From positions 558,001-622,000 of the forward strand of contig NZ_BMRM01000001.1 in assembly GCF_014648635.1 (NCBI RefSeq): 64,000 nucleotides of DNA. Reading direction: 5' to 3'. Every line of letters starts with the position of its first letter. Position 1 is the first letter of the stretch. The notes under the pieces were generated by a model that saw only the letters and a program-made list of their open reading frames with translations, was not told the origin of the DNA and did not search any database. Both the position numbers and the translations under genes were made by a program. This document shows positions 56,056 through 64,000 of this stretch, one piece after another. Source of the stretch: Streptomyces cinerochromogenes (GTDB lineage Bacteria; Actinomycetota; Actinomycetes; Streptomycetales; Streptomycetaceae).

Positions 56056-56183
56056 GCGTCGTCAACTCCGGTCGTGGGGTGGGATGTCCGCACGCGGTGG
56101 CTCTGCCGCGGCCGTCATGGCAGGACGGGGCGGTGCGCTTCCGCTGCGTGTGCGCTACGTCACCGACAGTAGGGCCACAATTT
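56056..56183. promoter_or_regulatory. Conserved divergent control region of module B
   Basis: Counterpart of 24075-24200, read on the minus strand toward the ATPase. The alignment runs from CAA-TT and CCCTAC-GTCGGTGACGTA through the 52-base best block to the ATPase start codon. Orientation relative to the ATPase is the same at both loci. Confidence 0.65.
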
Positions 56184-56262
56184 GGGACCGCGCAAGTCAT
56201 TGCCGTAACCTACCCACGAACGAGGTTCGTCCTCGGGGCAGTTGAGCACGAGAGGGCAGGAC

Positions 56263-57114
56263 ATGGCGCGCAGGAAAGAAGTCACCGCACGCCAAGCGCG
56301 TCTGGGTGCGGAGCTGCGGAAACTACGCGAAGCCGCAGGGCTCAAGGGGCGCGAGGCAGCTGCGCTGCTCGGGACGGACTCGGCTCAGATGAGTCAGATC
56401 GAGTTCGGCACGGCAGGCGTGAGCGGTGAGCGTGTACGTCGACTTGCCGCGCACTACGCCTGCACGGACGCCGCGTTGATCGAAGCGCTGGTGGCCATGG
56501 CCGGCGACCGGACCTGTGGCTGGTGGGAGGAGTACCGGGGCTCGCTACCCAACTCCTTCCTGGACCTCTCCGAACTGGAGCATCACGCGACCTGCCGGTG
56601 GGACGTGGACTTCCTGCACGTCCCAGGCCTCCTCCAGACCGAGGAATACGCACGCGCCCTCTTCTCGTACGTGAACCCGGAGTTTCCGGAGAGCGATCTG
56701 GAGCGCCGGGTGGAGCACCGCATGAGGCGAAGGATCATCATCGAGCGTCCCGACGCGATCCCGTACGACACCGTGATCCATGAAGCGGCGCTGCGCATCA
56801 GGGTCGGCGACCGCGCCGCGACCCGGGCGCAGCTCAGCCGCATACTGGACCTGACCGACGCCCCTCACGTCAGCGTGCGGGTCATCCCTTTCGAGCTGGA
56901 CGCCTTCGCAGGTGCGGGGAGCGCCATGGTGTACGCGGGCGGCCCCGTTCCCCAGCTGGACACCGTGGTGCGCGACAGCCCCAACGGAACGGTCTTCATC
57001 GACGCCCAAGCCCAACTGGACCGCTTTCGAACGCTCTTCCGTAGGGTAAAAGCTGTGTCGCTCGAACCCGAGCGTTCTCGTGACTTCATCCACAAGCTGG
57101 CCAAGGAGCTGTGA
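56263..57114 (+). CDS. XRE-DUF5753 transcriptional regulator (module B)
   Basis: 283 residues, same length as the module A protein. HTH LRKLREAAGLKGREAAALLGTDSAQMSQIE, then VRRLAAHYACTD, GWWEEYRGSLPNSFLDLSELE, FLHVPGLLQTEEYARALF, HEAALRIRVGD and the ending SRDFIHKLAKEL, all alignable with 23147-23998. The ATG at 56263 follows AGGGCAGGAC; a TTG seven codons earlier is less likely. Coupled to the DUF397 gene downstream. Confidence 0.9.
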   Translation: MARRKEVTARQARLGAELRKLREAAGLKGREAAALLGTDSAQMSQIEFGTAGVSGERVRRLAAHYACTDAALIEALVAMAGDRTCGWWEEYRGSLPNSFLDLSELEHHATCRWDVDFLHVPGLLQTEEYARALFSYVNPEFPESDLERRVEHRMRRRIIIERPDAIPYDTVIHEAALRIRVGDRAATRAQLSRILDLTDAPHVSVRVIPFELDAFAGAGSAMVYAGGPVPQLDTVVRDSPNGTVFIDAQAQLDRFRTLFRRVKAVSLEPERSRDFIHKLAKEL

Positions 57115-57122
57115 GGCGCACC

Positions 57123-57332
57123 ATGACCACCCCCCTGATATGGCGGAAGTCGTCCTTCTCCGGCGGTGGCGAAGGAAACGCCTGCGTCGAAGTGGCCGAC
57201 CTCGACGCCCACATAGCCGTCCGCGACTCCAAAGCCCCGGCCAGGGCCACCCTCGTCTTCCCCGCCGGCTCCTTCAGCCACTTCGTCGAAGCCCTGAAGG
57301 AGCCTTCCACCGGCGTGGGGTCTCCGTCCTAG
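57123..57332 (+). CDS. DUF397 protein (module B)
   Basis: 69 residues: IWRKSSFSGGGEGNACVEVADLD, AVRDSKAP, FSHFVEAL. The ATG lies six bases after GAGG, itself inside a GTGA that overlaps the XRE stop and offers an alternative start at 57111. The 3' end overlaps the convergent TPP-enzyme gene by 4 bp. Confidence 0.85.
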   Translation: MTTPLIWRKSSFSGGGEGNACVEVADLDAHIAVRDSKAPARATLVFPAGSFSHFVEALKEPSTGVGSPS

Positions 57333-59014
57333 CCCAGGTGCGTCGGCGCGAACATCCGCAGCACCGCCGGGAGGACGACCACCGACGGGCCCGGCGTGGC
57401 GAGGGCCTTCGTCAGGTCCTCCTCCAGCGCCTCCGGCGTCGTACGCACCCCCGGTACGCCGAAGGACTCCGCCAGGGCCACGTAGTCCGGGCGGGTCAGT
57501 TCCGTCGCCGTCGCCTGACCGAAGGCGTCCGTCATGTACTCGCGGAGGATGCCGTAGCCGCCGTCGTCGACGATCAGCCAGGTGACCGGGAGGTCGTACT
57601 GGCGGGCCGTGGCCAGTTCGGCGATCGAGTAGAGCGCTCCGCCGTCTCCCGACACCGCCAGCACCGGTCGGCTCGGGTCCGCCGCCGCCGCGCCCAGGGC
57701 CGCCGGGAAGCCGTAGCCGAGGCCGCCCGCGCCCTGGGCCGAGTGCATGGTGTTGGGGCCCTGGGCGTCGAAGGCCGACCAGGCCCAGTAGGCCAGGATC
57801 GTCATGTCCCAGAAGGACGGGGAGTCGGAGGGCAGGGCGCGGCGGACCGAGGCCAGGACCTGCTGCTCCAGGGCCAGGTCCTGGGAGGCGATGCGCTCCG
57901 AGACGCGGGCCAGCAGGTCCCGCACCCGCTGCGGCGCCCTGTCGTCCGGGCGCTCCTCCACCGTCTCCAGCAGCGCCTGGAGCGCGAGGCGGGCGTCCGC
58001 GTGGATGCCCACGGCCGGGTGGTTGGACTCCAGTTTGCCGAGGTCGGCCTCGATCTGGATCACTCGGCCGCGGGGCTTGAACGTGTGGTAGTTCGAGGAG
58101 AGTTCACCCAGGCCCGAGCCGACCACCAGCAGGACGTCCGCGTCCTCCAGGAAGTCCGTCGTGTGCCGGTCCTCCAGCCAGGACTGCAACGACAGGGGGT
58201 GGTTCCAGGGGAACGCGCCCTTGCCGCCGAACGTCGTCACGACCGGCGCCTGGAGCCTCTCGGCCAGCGCCTTCAGCTTGCCCGATGCGTCCGCGCGTAC
58301 GACGCCGCCGCCCGCGATGATCGCCGGGCGGGCCGCGTGCGAGAGCAAGTGCGCTGCGAGCGCCGTCAGTTCGGGGCGCGGGACCAGGCCTTCCGGGGTC
58401 GCGTCCATCGCCGTCACCACCGGCAGGGACGCCTCGGCGAGCAGGACGTCCTGCGGGATCTCCACCCACACCGGGCCGTGCGGGGCCGTCAGGGCCGACT
58501 TCCAGGCCGCCGCGATCGCCGACGGGATCTGGGACTGGGTGCGGACCGTGTGGACCGACTTCACCACGCCCCGGAACGAGGCCGCCTGGTCCGGGAGTTC
58601 GTGGAGGTAGCCGTGGCGGCCGCCGCCCAGGCCCGCCGTCGGGATCTGGCTGCTGATCGCCAGCACGGGGGCGGAGGCGGCCGCCGCCTCCTGGAGCGCG
58701 GCCAGGGAGGTCAGGGCGCCGGGGCCCGTCGAGAGCAGCAGCGGTGCCGCCTCCCCCGTGATCCTGCCGTACGCGTCCGCCGCGAAGCCCGCGTTGTTCT
58801 CCACCCGCAGGCCCACATAGCGGAGGGAGGAGCGGCGCAGGGCGTCGAACATGCCCAGCGCGTGCTGGCCGGGCAGGCCGAAGACCGTGGTCGCGCCGAG
58901 CCCGGCCAGTGTCTCCACGACCAGGTCTCCGCCGTTCCGGCCGGGAGGGGGGTTCAGCGCGGCCGCCGTCTGCTGGTCGGTCGGGCGGAGTACCAGGTCG
59001 TGGTCGTGAGTCAC
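57329..59014 (-). CDS. TPP-dependent 2-oxo acid decarboxylase-like enzyme (acetolactate synthase fold)
   Basis: 561 residues from a GTG overlapping the ureohydrolase stop (GTGA). Pyrimidine domain with catalytic Glu in [16 protein letters not shown] and [16 protein letters not shown]; central domain [25 protein letters not shown]-binding domain [10 protein letters not shown] ... [13 protein letters not shown] (the usual NN is DD-G). Coupling to a ureohydrolase suggests a 2-ketoarginine decarboxylase (AruI-like) giving 4-guanidinobutanal, rather than true acetolactate synthase; there is no ilvN-like partner. The substrate is inference from context. Confidence 0.85.
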   Translation of the reverse strand: MTHDHDLVLRPTDQQTAAALNPPPGRNGGDLVVETLAGLGATTVFGLPGQHALGMFDALRRSSLRYVGLRVENNAGFAADAYGRITGEAAPLLLSTGPGALTSLAALQEAAAASAPVLAISSQIPTAGLGGGRHGYLHELPDQAASFRGVVKSVHTVRTQSQIPSAIAAAWKSALTAPHGPVWVEIPQDVLLAEASLPVVTAMDATPEGLVPRPELTALAAHLLSHAARPAIIAGGGVVRADASGKLKALAERLQAPVVTTFGGKGAFPWNHPLSLQSWLEDRHTTDFLEDADVLLVVGSGLGELSSNYHTFKPRGRVIQIEADLGKLESNHPAVGIHADARLALQALLETVEERPDDRAPQRVRDLLARVSERIASQDLALEQQVLASVRRALPSDSPSFWDMTILAYWAWSAFDAQGPNTMHSAQGAGGLGYGFPAALGAAAADPSRPVLAVSGDGGALYSIAELATARQYDLPVTWLIVDDGGYGILREYMTDAFGQATATELTRPDYVALAESFGVPGVRTTPEALEEDLTKALATPGPSVVVLPAVLRMFAPTHLG

Positions 59015-59991
59015 TTCGCTTCCGCGTCCTTCCGGGCCGCCGCGATCTGGCGGCTCATGATGGTGGTCAGTTCGTACGCCGTGTGGGAGGCCGCGACCGA
59101 GGTGATCTCGGCGTGGTCGTACGCCGGCGCCACCTCGACCACGTCCGCCGACACCAGGTTGCACGACGCCAGCCCGCGCAGGATCTCCAGCAGTTCGCGC
59201 GAGGTCATGCCGCCGGCCTCGGGCGTACCGGTGCCGGGCGCGTGCGCCGGGTCCAGGCAGTCGATGTCGATGGAGATGTACAGCGGGCGGTCACCGATGC
59301 GCTGGCGCAGCTGGTCGGCGACCTCGTCGGCGCCCCGGCGGTAGACGTCGGCCGAGGTGACGATGCCGAAGCCCATCTTCTCGTCGTCGGTCAGGTCCTG
59401 CTTGCCGTACAGCGGGCCGCGGGTGCCGACGTGGGAGAGGGCCGAGGTGTCGAGGATGCCCTCCTCGACCGCGCGGCGGAACGGGGTGCCGTGCGTGTAC
59501 TCGGCGCCGAAGTAGGTGTCCCAGGTGTCCAGGTGGGCGTCGAAGTGGAGCAGGGCCACCGGGCCGTGCTTCTTCGCGACCGAGCGGAGGAGGGGCAGCG
59601 CGATGGTGTGGTCGCCGCCCAGGGTCATCAGGCGGGCGCCGGTGCCGAGGAGGTCGTCCGCCGCGGCCTCGATCGTCTCGACGGCCTCGTTGATGTTGAA
59701 CGGGTTCACGGCGATGTCGCCGCCGTCCGCGACCTGCGCGAGGGCGAACGGGGAGGCGTCCTGCGCCGGGTTGTACGGGCGCAGCAGCCGGGACGCCTCG
59801 CGGATGGCGTTGCCGCCGAAGCGGGCGCCCGGCCGGTACGAGACGCCGGAGTCGAACGGCACGCCCACCACGGCGACGTCGGCGGTGCCGACCTCGTCCA
59901 GGCGGGGCAGCCGGGCGAAGGTCGCGGGTCCGGCGTACCGCGGGACGCGGGAGGAGTCGACGGGGCCGCGGGGCGTCTCGTTGCTGCTCAT
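59011..59991 (-). CDS. Ureohydrolase (agmatinase/guanidinobutyrase type)
   Basis: 326 residues. Arginase-fold dimanganese enzyme: [49 protein letters not shown], with metal-binding His and Asp residues all present. Splits urea from a guanidino compound. Distinguishing agmatinase from guanidinobutyrase or guanidinopropionase needs assay; the coupled TPP enzyme favours guanidinobutyrate. The start at MSSNETPRG is preferred over an in-frame ATG 12 codons earlier because the extension is not family-like. Confidence 0.9.
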   Translation of the reverse strand: MSSNETPRGPVDSSRVPRYAGPATFARLPRLDEVGTADVAVVGVPFDSGVSYRPGARFGGNAIREASRLLRPYNPAQDASPFALAQVADGGDIAVNPFNINEAVETIEAAADDLLGTGARLMTLGGDHTIALPLLRSVAKKHGPVALLHFDAHLDTWDTYFGAEYTHGTPFRRAVEEGILDTSALSHVGTRGPLYGKQDLTDDEKMGFGIVTSADVYRRGADEVADQLRQRIGDRPLYISIDIDCLDPAHAPGTGTPEAGGMTSRELLEILRGLASCNLVSADVVEVAPAYDHAEITSVAASHTAYELTTIMSRQIAAARKDAEAK

Positions 59992-60047
59992 GATGAAATG
60001 CCTTCTTTCCTGCGCTTCGTCGCGCATGTACTGCTATCCCTACGACT

Positions 60048-61508
60048 CTACTGGTGAGCCGGGACCGGTTCGGACGGGAGTTCGGAGGACGGGCCGCCGG
60101 CGAGGCGTTCGCGCCAGGTGGCGAGGACCGTCTCGTCGGTGGGCCGGGTCGCCAGGGAGACGGCGAGGTAGGCCGCGAGGGAGGCGAGCAGGCCGTAGTA
60201 GACGGGTTCGTTGGCGAGGATGCCGTAGCCGGCCATCAGGCCGATCACGGCGAGGCCGCCGACGATCACCGAGGCCAGCGCGCCCTGGACCGTGCCGCGC
60301 TTCCACAGCAGGCCGCCGAGGATCGGCACGAGCAGGCCGCCGACGAGGAGGTTGTAGGCGACGGTGAGCGCCTCGACCACGTTGTTCAGCGCGATCGCGG
60401 TACCGATCACCCCGACGCCCATGACCAGGATGAAGGCGCGGTTGCCCGTGACCTCGTCGTGGTCCACGGACCGGCCGGCGATGCCCCGCAGCCGGGACCA
60501 GATGTCGTTGTTGGCGACCGTGGCGCAGGCGATCAGGGCACCGGAGGAGGTGGACATCACGGCGGCCAGGGCGGCGGCCAGCACCAGGCCGCGCACGCCG
60601 ACGGGGAGTTCGTCCTTGACGATGGTGGCGAAGGCGTCGTCGGGGCTGCCCAGCTTCGGGTAGAGCACCTTGGCGGCGGTGCCGATCACCGCGCCGGCCA
60701 GGGCGTAGGCGAGACAGTAGGTTCCGGCCACCGTGCCGCCCCACCTGGCGGTCCTGTCGCTGCGGGCGGTGAACACGCGCTGCCAGATGTCCTGGCCGAT
60801 CAGCATGCCGAAGGTGTAGATCAGGACGTAGGTGAAGATCGTCTCGCCGCCGATGCCCAGCGGGTCGAAGTACGACGTCGGCAGCTTCGCCCTCATCTCG
60901 CCGAAGCCGCCCGCCTTGACGACGGCGATCGGCAGCAGGAGCAGGAGCACGCCGATCGTCTTGACCACGAACTGGACCATGTCGGTCAACGTGATGGACC
61001 ACATGCCGCCGAGGGTCGAGTAGGCGACGACGATCGAACCGCCGAGGACGATCGCGACCGTGCGGTTCAGGTCGAAGAGGACGTCGAAGATCGTGGCGTA
61101 GGCGATGGTCGAGGTGACGGCCAGCATCAGGGTGTACGCCCACATGACCACGCCGGAGATCACGCCGGCCCGTCCGCCGTAGCGCAGGTCGAGCATCTCG
61201 GAGACGGTGTAGACCTTCAGGCGGGCGATGCGGGCCGAGAAGAAGACCGACAGGGCGAGCAGGCCGAGGCCGATGGTGAAGACCATCCACGCGCCGGAGA
61301 GGCCGTACTGGTAGCCGAGGCCGACCCCGCCGATGGTGGAGGCGCCGCCGAGGACGATCGCCGCCATGGTGCCGGAGTACATCGCGGGGCCGAGGCGCCG
61401 GCCGGCCACCAGGAACTCGCTCTTGGACCGGGCGCGGCGCATGCCCCACCAGCCCATCGCCAGCATGCCGGCGAGATAGACGACGATCACTGTGTAGTCG
61501 ACGGCCAT
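60048..61508 (-). CDS. Sodium:solute symporter (SSS/PutP family)
   Basis: 486 residues, 13 helices predicted. GRRLGPAMYSGTMAAIVLGGASTIGG, LYPKLGSPDDAF and the Na+-site region AALAAVMSTSSGALIACATVANNDI are typical of SSS carriers. Its gene precedes the ureohydrolase and TPP enzyme genes on the same strand (56-bp gap), so it likely imports their substrate or its precursor. Divergent from pucR-like. Confidence 0.9.
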   Translation of the reverse strand: MAVDYTVIVVYLAGMLAMGWWGMRRARSKSEFLVAGRRLGPAMYSGTMAAIVLGGASTIGGVGLGYQYGLSGAWMVFTIGLGLLALSVFFSARIARLKVYTVSEMLDLRYGGRAGVISGVVMWAYTLMLAVTSTIAYATIFDVLFDLNRTVAIVLGGSIVVAYSTLGGMWSITLTDMVQFVVKTIGVLLLLLPIAVVKAGGFGEMRAKLPTSYFDPLGIGGETIFTYVLIYTFGMLIGQDIWQRVFTARSDRTARWGGTVAGTYCLAYALAGAVIGTAAKVLYPKLGSPDDAFATIVKDELPVGVRGLVLAAALAAVMSTSSGALIACATVANNDIWSRLRGIAGRSVDHDEVTGNRAFILVMGVGVIGTAIALNNVVEALTVAYNLLVGGLLVPILGGLLWKRGTVQGALASVIVGGLAVIGLMAGYGILANEPVYYGLLASLAAYLAVSLATRPTDETVLATWRERLAGGPSSELPSEPVPAHQ

Positions 61509-61699
61509 GGGGCGGCCCTCCTTCGCTCACTGTCCGGTGGCGTGTCGTGCAGGTGCTTCGGGGTGGTCGGCAGCGGCTCGCGGGGACATCCGCCCGTACC
61601 CGCGGCTGCCGTGCTCACTTGACAGTAGGTGGCCGGAAAGCGACTGCGAAGTGTACGTTTCATCCATATGCACGGGGTGGGATGGAGGGAACGCACACC

Positions 61700-63235
61700 A
61701 TGCCGGAGACGATCACCCCAGCGGTCCCACCGACCCCACCGGTACCCCTCCAGGCGCTGCTGGCCCGCGAGGACCTCGCGCTGCGGCAGATCGCCGGGCC
61801 GGAGGATCCCGGAACCGTGATCCACTGGGCGCACACCTCGGAGATGGCCGACCCGTACCCGTACCTGCTGGGCGGCGAGCTGCTGCTGACCGCCGGGGTG
61901 CACATCCCGGAGGCCGCCGGCTCGGGCACCTACTTCGACGACTACGTCTCCCGGATCGTGGCGGCGGGCGGCGCGGCCCTCGGCTTCGGTCTCGCCCCGG
62001 TGCACGACACGGTCCCGCGTGCCCTGGTCGCCGCCTGCGAGCGGTACGGGCTGCCGCTGCTGGAGGTGCCGCCGCAGACCACGTTCTCCGGGGTGGCCCG
62101 CGCGGTGTGGCAGCTGATGGCGCAGGCCCGGCTGGCCGAGCTGCGCCGGGTCACGGAGGCCCAGCAGAGCCTGGCGGCGGCCGCGTCCCGGCCGGACCCG
62201 GTCCCCTCGGTCCTGCGCCAGCTGGCCCAGCGCCTGGGCGGTCGCGCGGTGCTGTACGGGCCCGACGGCACGGAGATCGCGGGAGCGGGCCGGGAGACAC
62301 CGCAGAGCGCGCTCGCGGCACTGGCGGAGCTGGCCGGGGTGGTGCGGCCGGCGAGCAGGGCGGCGACGGCCCCGGACCGGACCGGCCGCCCGAGCCCCTC
62401 ACCGGGCTCCGCGGTCGCACCGGCCACCCCCACCTCCGCCACCGACACCCACGGCGCCGTCCACCTCGCCGTCTACGCCCTCGGCGCCGGTGAGGGGTTC
62501 GTGCTCGGCGTGGCCACCCCCCGCCGGGAGCCCGGTGACCACACCATCGCCTCCGTCGCCGCCGTGCTGCTGTCCCTGCTGACCGGTGAGCAGCAGAGCG
62601 GGACCGGCGCGGCCCGGTCCTCCGCGCTCGTACGGCTCCTGCTGGGCGCCCCGCCCGAGGAGGTGGCCCCCCTGCTCGGCCCGGGCGAGTGGCTCGTCGT
62701 CCGCGCGCGTCCGGAGGCGCAGGCCCCGGACGCGGTCGCCGCCTCCGCGCTCGGCGCCGCCCTGGGCTCGCCGCTGGTCGACCTCGCCGGTGACGTCGTA
62801 CGGGTGCTGGTGCCGGCGGACCGGGATCCGGGGCCGCAGCCGGGCTGGACGCTCGGGGTGAGTGCCGCGACCGGGCCGCGGGAGTGGCCGGCCGCCGACA
62901 GCCAGGCCGCCCGTGCCCTCGCCCGGGCCCGGGCCACCCGGACCCCGCTGGTCCGGCACGCCGCCCGCCCGGCGCTGGAGGACCTGGTGCCGCGGGCGGA
63001 CGCCGAGACACACGCCCGTACGCTGCTCGCGCCGCTGGCCGAGCGGCCCGCGCTCGCCGAGACCCTGCGCATCTGGCTGTCCCTGCACGGCAGTTGGGAC
63101 CGTACGGCGGTGGCGCTGGACGTGCACCGCAACACCGTGCGGCAGCGGATCGCCCGCTGTGCCGCCCTGTTGGCCGCAGACCTGGACGACCCGGACGTGC
63201 GCATGGAGTTGTGGTTCGCGCTGCGGCGGAGCTGA
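61700..63235 (+). CDS. PucR-family transcriptional regulator
   Basis: 511 residues. The N-terminal PucR sensor (LQALLAREDLALRQIAGPEDPGTVIHWAHTSEMADPYPYLLGGELLLT) is followed by a variable central part; the C-terminal HTH_30 is ETLRIWLSLHGSWDRTAVALDVHRNTVRQRIARCAALL. Such activators control purine, proline or amine catabolism. Divergent from the symporter-ureohydrolase-TPP genes and so their probable regulator. GGAGGGAA lies about ten bases before the chosen ATG; an ATG six codons earlier is possible. TTGACA at 61619 may belong to its promoter. Confidence 0.9.
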   Translation: MPETITPAVPPTPPVPLQALLAREDLALRQIAGPEDPGTVIHWAHTSEMADPYPYLLGGELLLTAGVHIPEAAGSGTYFDDYVSRIVAAGGAALGFGLAPVHDTVPRALVAACERYGLPLLEVPPQTTFSGVARAVWQLMAQARLAELRRVTEAQQSLAAAASRPDPVPSVLRQLAQRLGGRAVLYGPDGTEIAGAGRETPQSALAALAELAGVVRPASRAATAPDRTGRPSPSPGSAVAPATPTSATDTHGAVHLAVYALGAGEGFVLGVATPRREPGDHTIASVAAVLLSLLTGEQQSGTGAARSSALVRLLLGAPPEEVAPLLGPGEWLVVRARPEAQAPDAVAASALGAALGSPLVDLAGDVVRVLVPADRDPGPQPGWTLGVSAATGPREWPAADSQAARALARARATRTPLVRHAARPALEDLVPRADAETHARTLLAPLAERPALAETLRIWLSLHGSWDRTAVALDVHRNTVRQRIARCAALLAADLDDPDVRMELWFALRRS

Positions 63236-63337
63236 GGGCACGGCCGTCGGCGCAACCGGGGGCACGGCCGAGTGACCCCCGTCCCAGCGGGCGATATGCC
63301 GAGGACGCGGGCCGGTTGCTGCCTCACAATGAGAGGC

Positions 63338-64000
63338 ATGCCGATACCCGGGACACCCAGCCGCGCCCAGCTCGTCGACCACCTGGTGCGCACCCGAATC
63401 GCGGGGGACGTCGCCACGCCCCGCGAGAACAACCTCTCCCACTACCGCCAGCTCGCCAACGGTGTCCGGGGCTACTGGTTCGGCCTGGAGCTGGGCGACC
63501 GCTGGACGGACGAGCAGGACGTGCTCGCGGTCATGGCCGAGCGGGTGGGTGTCAACGACGACCCCGAGTACCGGTACGGCCAGGACACCATCGACCCCGA
63601 GCTGACCGTGGACGCGCTGGACCGGATGGCGGCGCGGCTGCGCAAGGCGGCCGAGGGACGGCAGCGGGTGCTGTTCGCGACCGGGCACCCGGGCGGCCTG
63701 CTGGACGTCCACCGGGCCACGGCCGCCGCGCTGCGCGCCGCCGGCTGTGAGATCGTCGTCATCCCGGACGGGCTGCAGACGGACGAGGGGTATGTCATGC
63801 AGTTCGCGGACGTCGCCGTGCTGGAGCACGGGGCGACGCTGTGGCACACCCACTCGGGCGAGCCGATGCGGGCCATTCTGACGGGACTCGAGCGGGAGGG
63901 ACGCCCGCTGCCGGACCTGGTGGTCGCCGACCACGGCTGGGCCGGGTACGCCGGTCAGCACGGCGTGGACTCCGTCGGGTACGCCGACAGCAACGACCCG
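63338..64000 (+). CDS. Phosphatase-annotated conserved protein, C-terminus cut by window edge
   Basis: 221 codons to the edge. MPIPGTPSRAQLVDHLVRTRIAGDVATPRENNLSHY..., VLFATGHPGGLLDVHRATAAALRAAGCEIVVIPDG, VVADHGWAGYAGQHGVDSVGYADSND matches an actinobacterial family that I recall as labelled 'phosphatase'; I see no standard phosphatase motif (no DxDxT or RHG) in this part. An ATG three codons earlier is also in frame. Confidence 0.75.
   Translation, partial: MPIPGTPSRAQLVDHLVRTRIAGDVATPRENNLSHYRQLANGVRGYWFGLELGDRWTDEQDVLAVMAERVGVNDDPEYRYGQDTIDPELTVDALDRMAARLRKAAEGRQRVLFATGHPGGLLDVHRATAAALRAAGCEIVVIPDGLQTDEGYVMQFADVAVLEHGATLWHTHSGEPMRAILTGLEREGRPLPDLVVADHGWAGYAGQHGVDSVGYADSNDP

Overview
The window looks like a stretch of Streptomyces core chromosome. 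Coding sequence is very GC-rich with G/C-biased third positions. GTG starts are common, and many genes overlap by the four bases GTGA. Families typical of the genus are present: XRE-DUF5753/DUF397 regulators with RsbW-like ATPases, peptidase S37, and an inhibitor I36-type secreted protein. I noticed only one in-frame TTA codon. The gene order msdA/mmsA-iolD ... copZ-copA ... citA agrees with my recollection of the S. coelicolor chromosome around SCO2726-SCO2736; I could not check this.

Layout, left to right. 0-4.3 kb: a truncated secreted alpha/beta hydrolase, an APC permease and a lipoprotein, the last two diverging around a perfect 21-bp palindrome. 4.3-10.5 kb: a minus-strand myo-inositol operon (iolC, aldolase, iolB, iolD, mmsA). 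10.8-15.4 kb: a 66-residue HTH protein, a 28-bp tandem repeat, a zinc alcohol dehydrogenase, and an MMPL exporter divergent from a TetR regulator with twin operators. 15.4-18.4 kb: a copper operon (CsoR-like box, copZ, copA) split by a CCCGGG-rich repeat spacer. 18.5-22.9 kb: a structured intergenic region, citA and recD2.

22.9-26.9 kb: a first DUF397/XRE/ATPase module, a frameshifted Rpn-type nuclease gene, and about 1 kb of G-rich DNA with nested inverted repeats that I think is non-coding, next to a decayed gene pair. 27-33.1 kb: a ribose operon (rbsR, rbsA, a permease fused to its binding protein, rbsK, rbsD). 33.2-37.7 kb: an overlapping three-gene catabolic operon (TIM-barrel isomerase, DUF993, Gfo/Idh) divergent from a LacI regulator. 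37.7-43.8 kb: housekeeping and accessory genes, including a MarR-GNAT fusion, an MFS transporter and a divergent AroA.

43.9-55.6 kb: mostly secreted proteins and an exporter: a NagZ-like GH3 enzyme, peptidase S37, a small exported protein, a fused ABC exporter, tandem beta-lactamase-fold proteins, an unknown 434-residue exported protein and an I36-type protein. 55.6-57.3 kb: a second ATPase/XRE/DUF397 module whose divergent promoter region is clearly homologous to that of the first. 57.3-63.2 kb: a TPP-dependent decarboxylase-like enzyme, a ureohydrolase, a Na+/solute symporter and a PucR regulator, which together suggest guanidino-acid (arginine-derived) catabolism. The right edge cuts a gene of the family usually called 'phosphatase'.

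Most genes are ordinary streptomycete metabolism. The best leads are the twice-occurring XRE/DUF397/ATPase module with its conserved intergenic region, the uncharacterised DUF993 operon, the guanidino-acid gene set, and the structured non-coding stretches at 18.5-19.0 and 25.5-26.3 kb. Protein families were assigned by reading motifs, not by database search.
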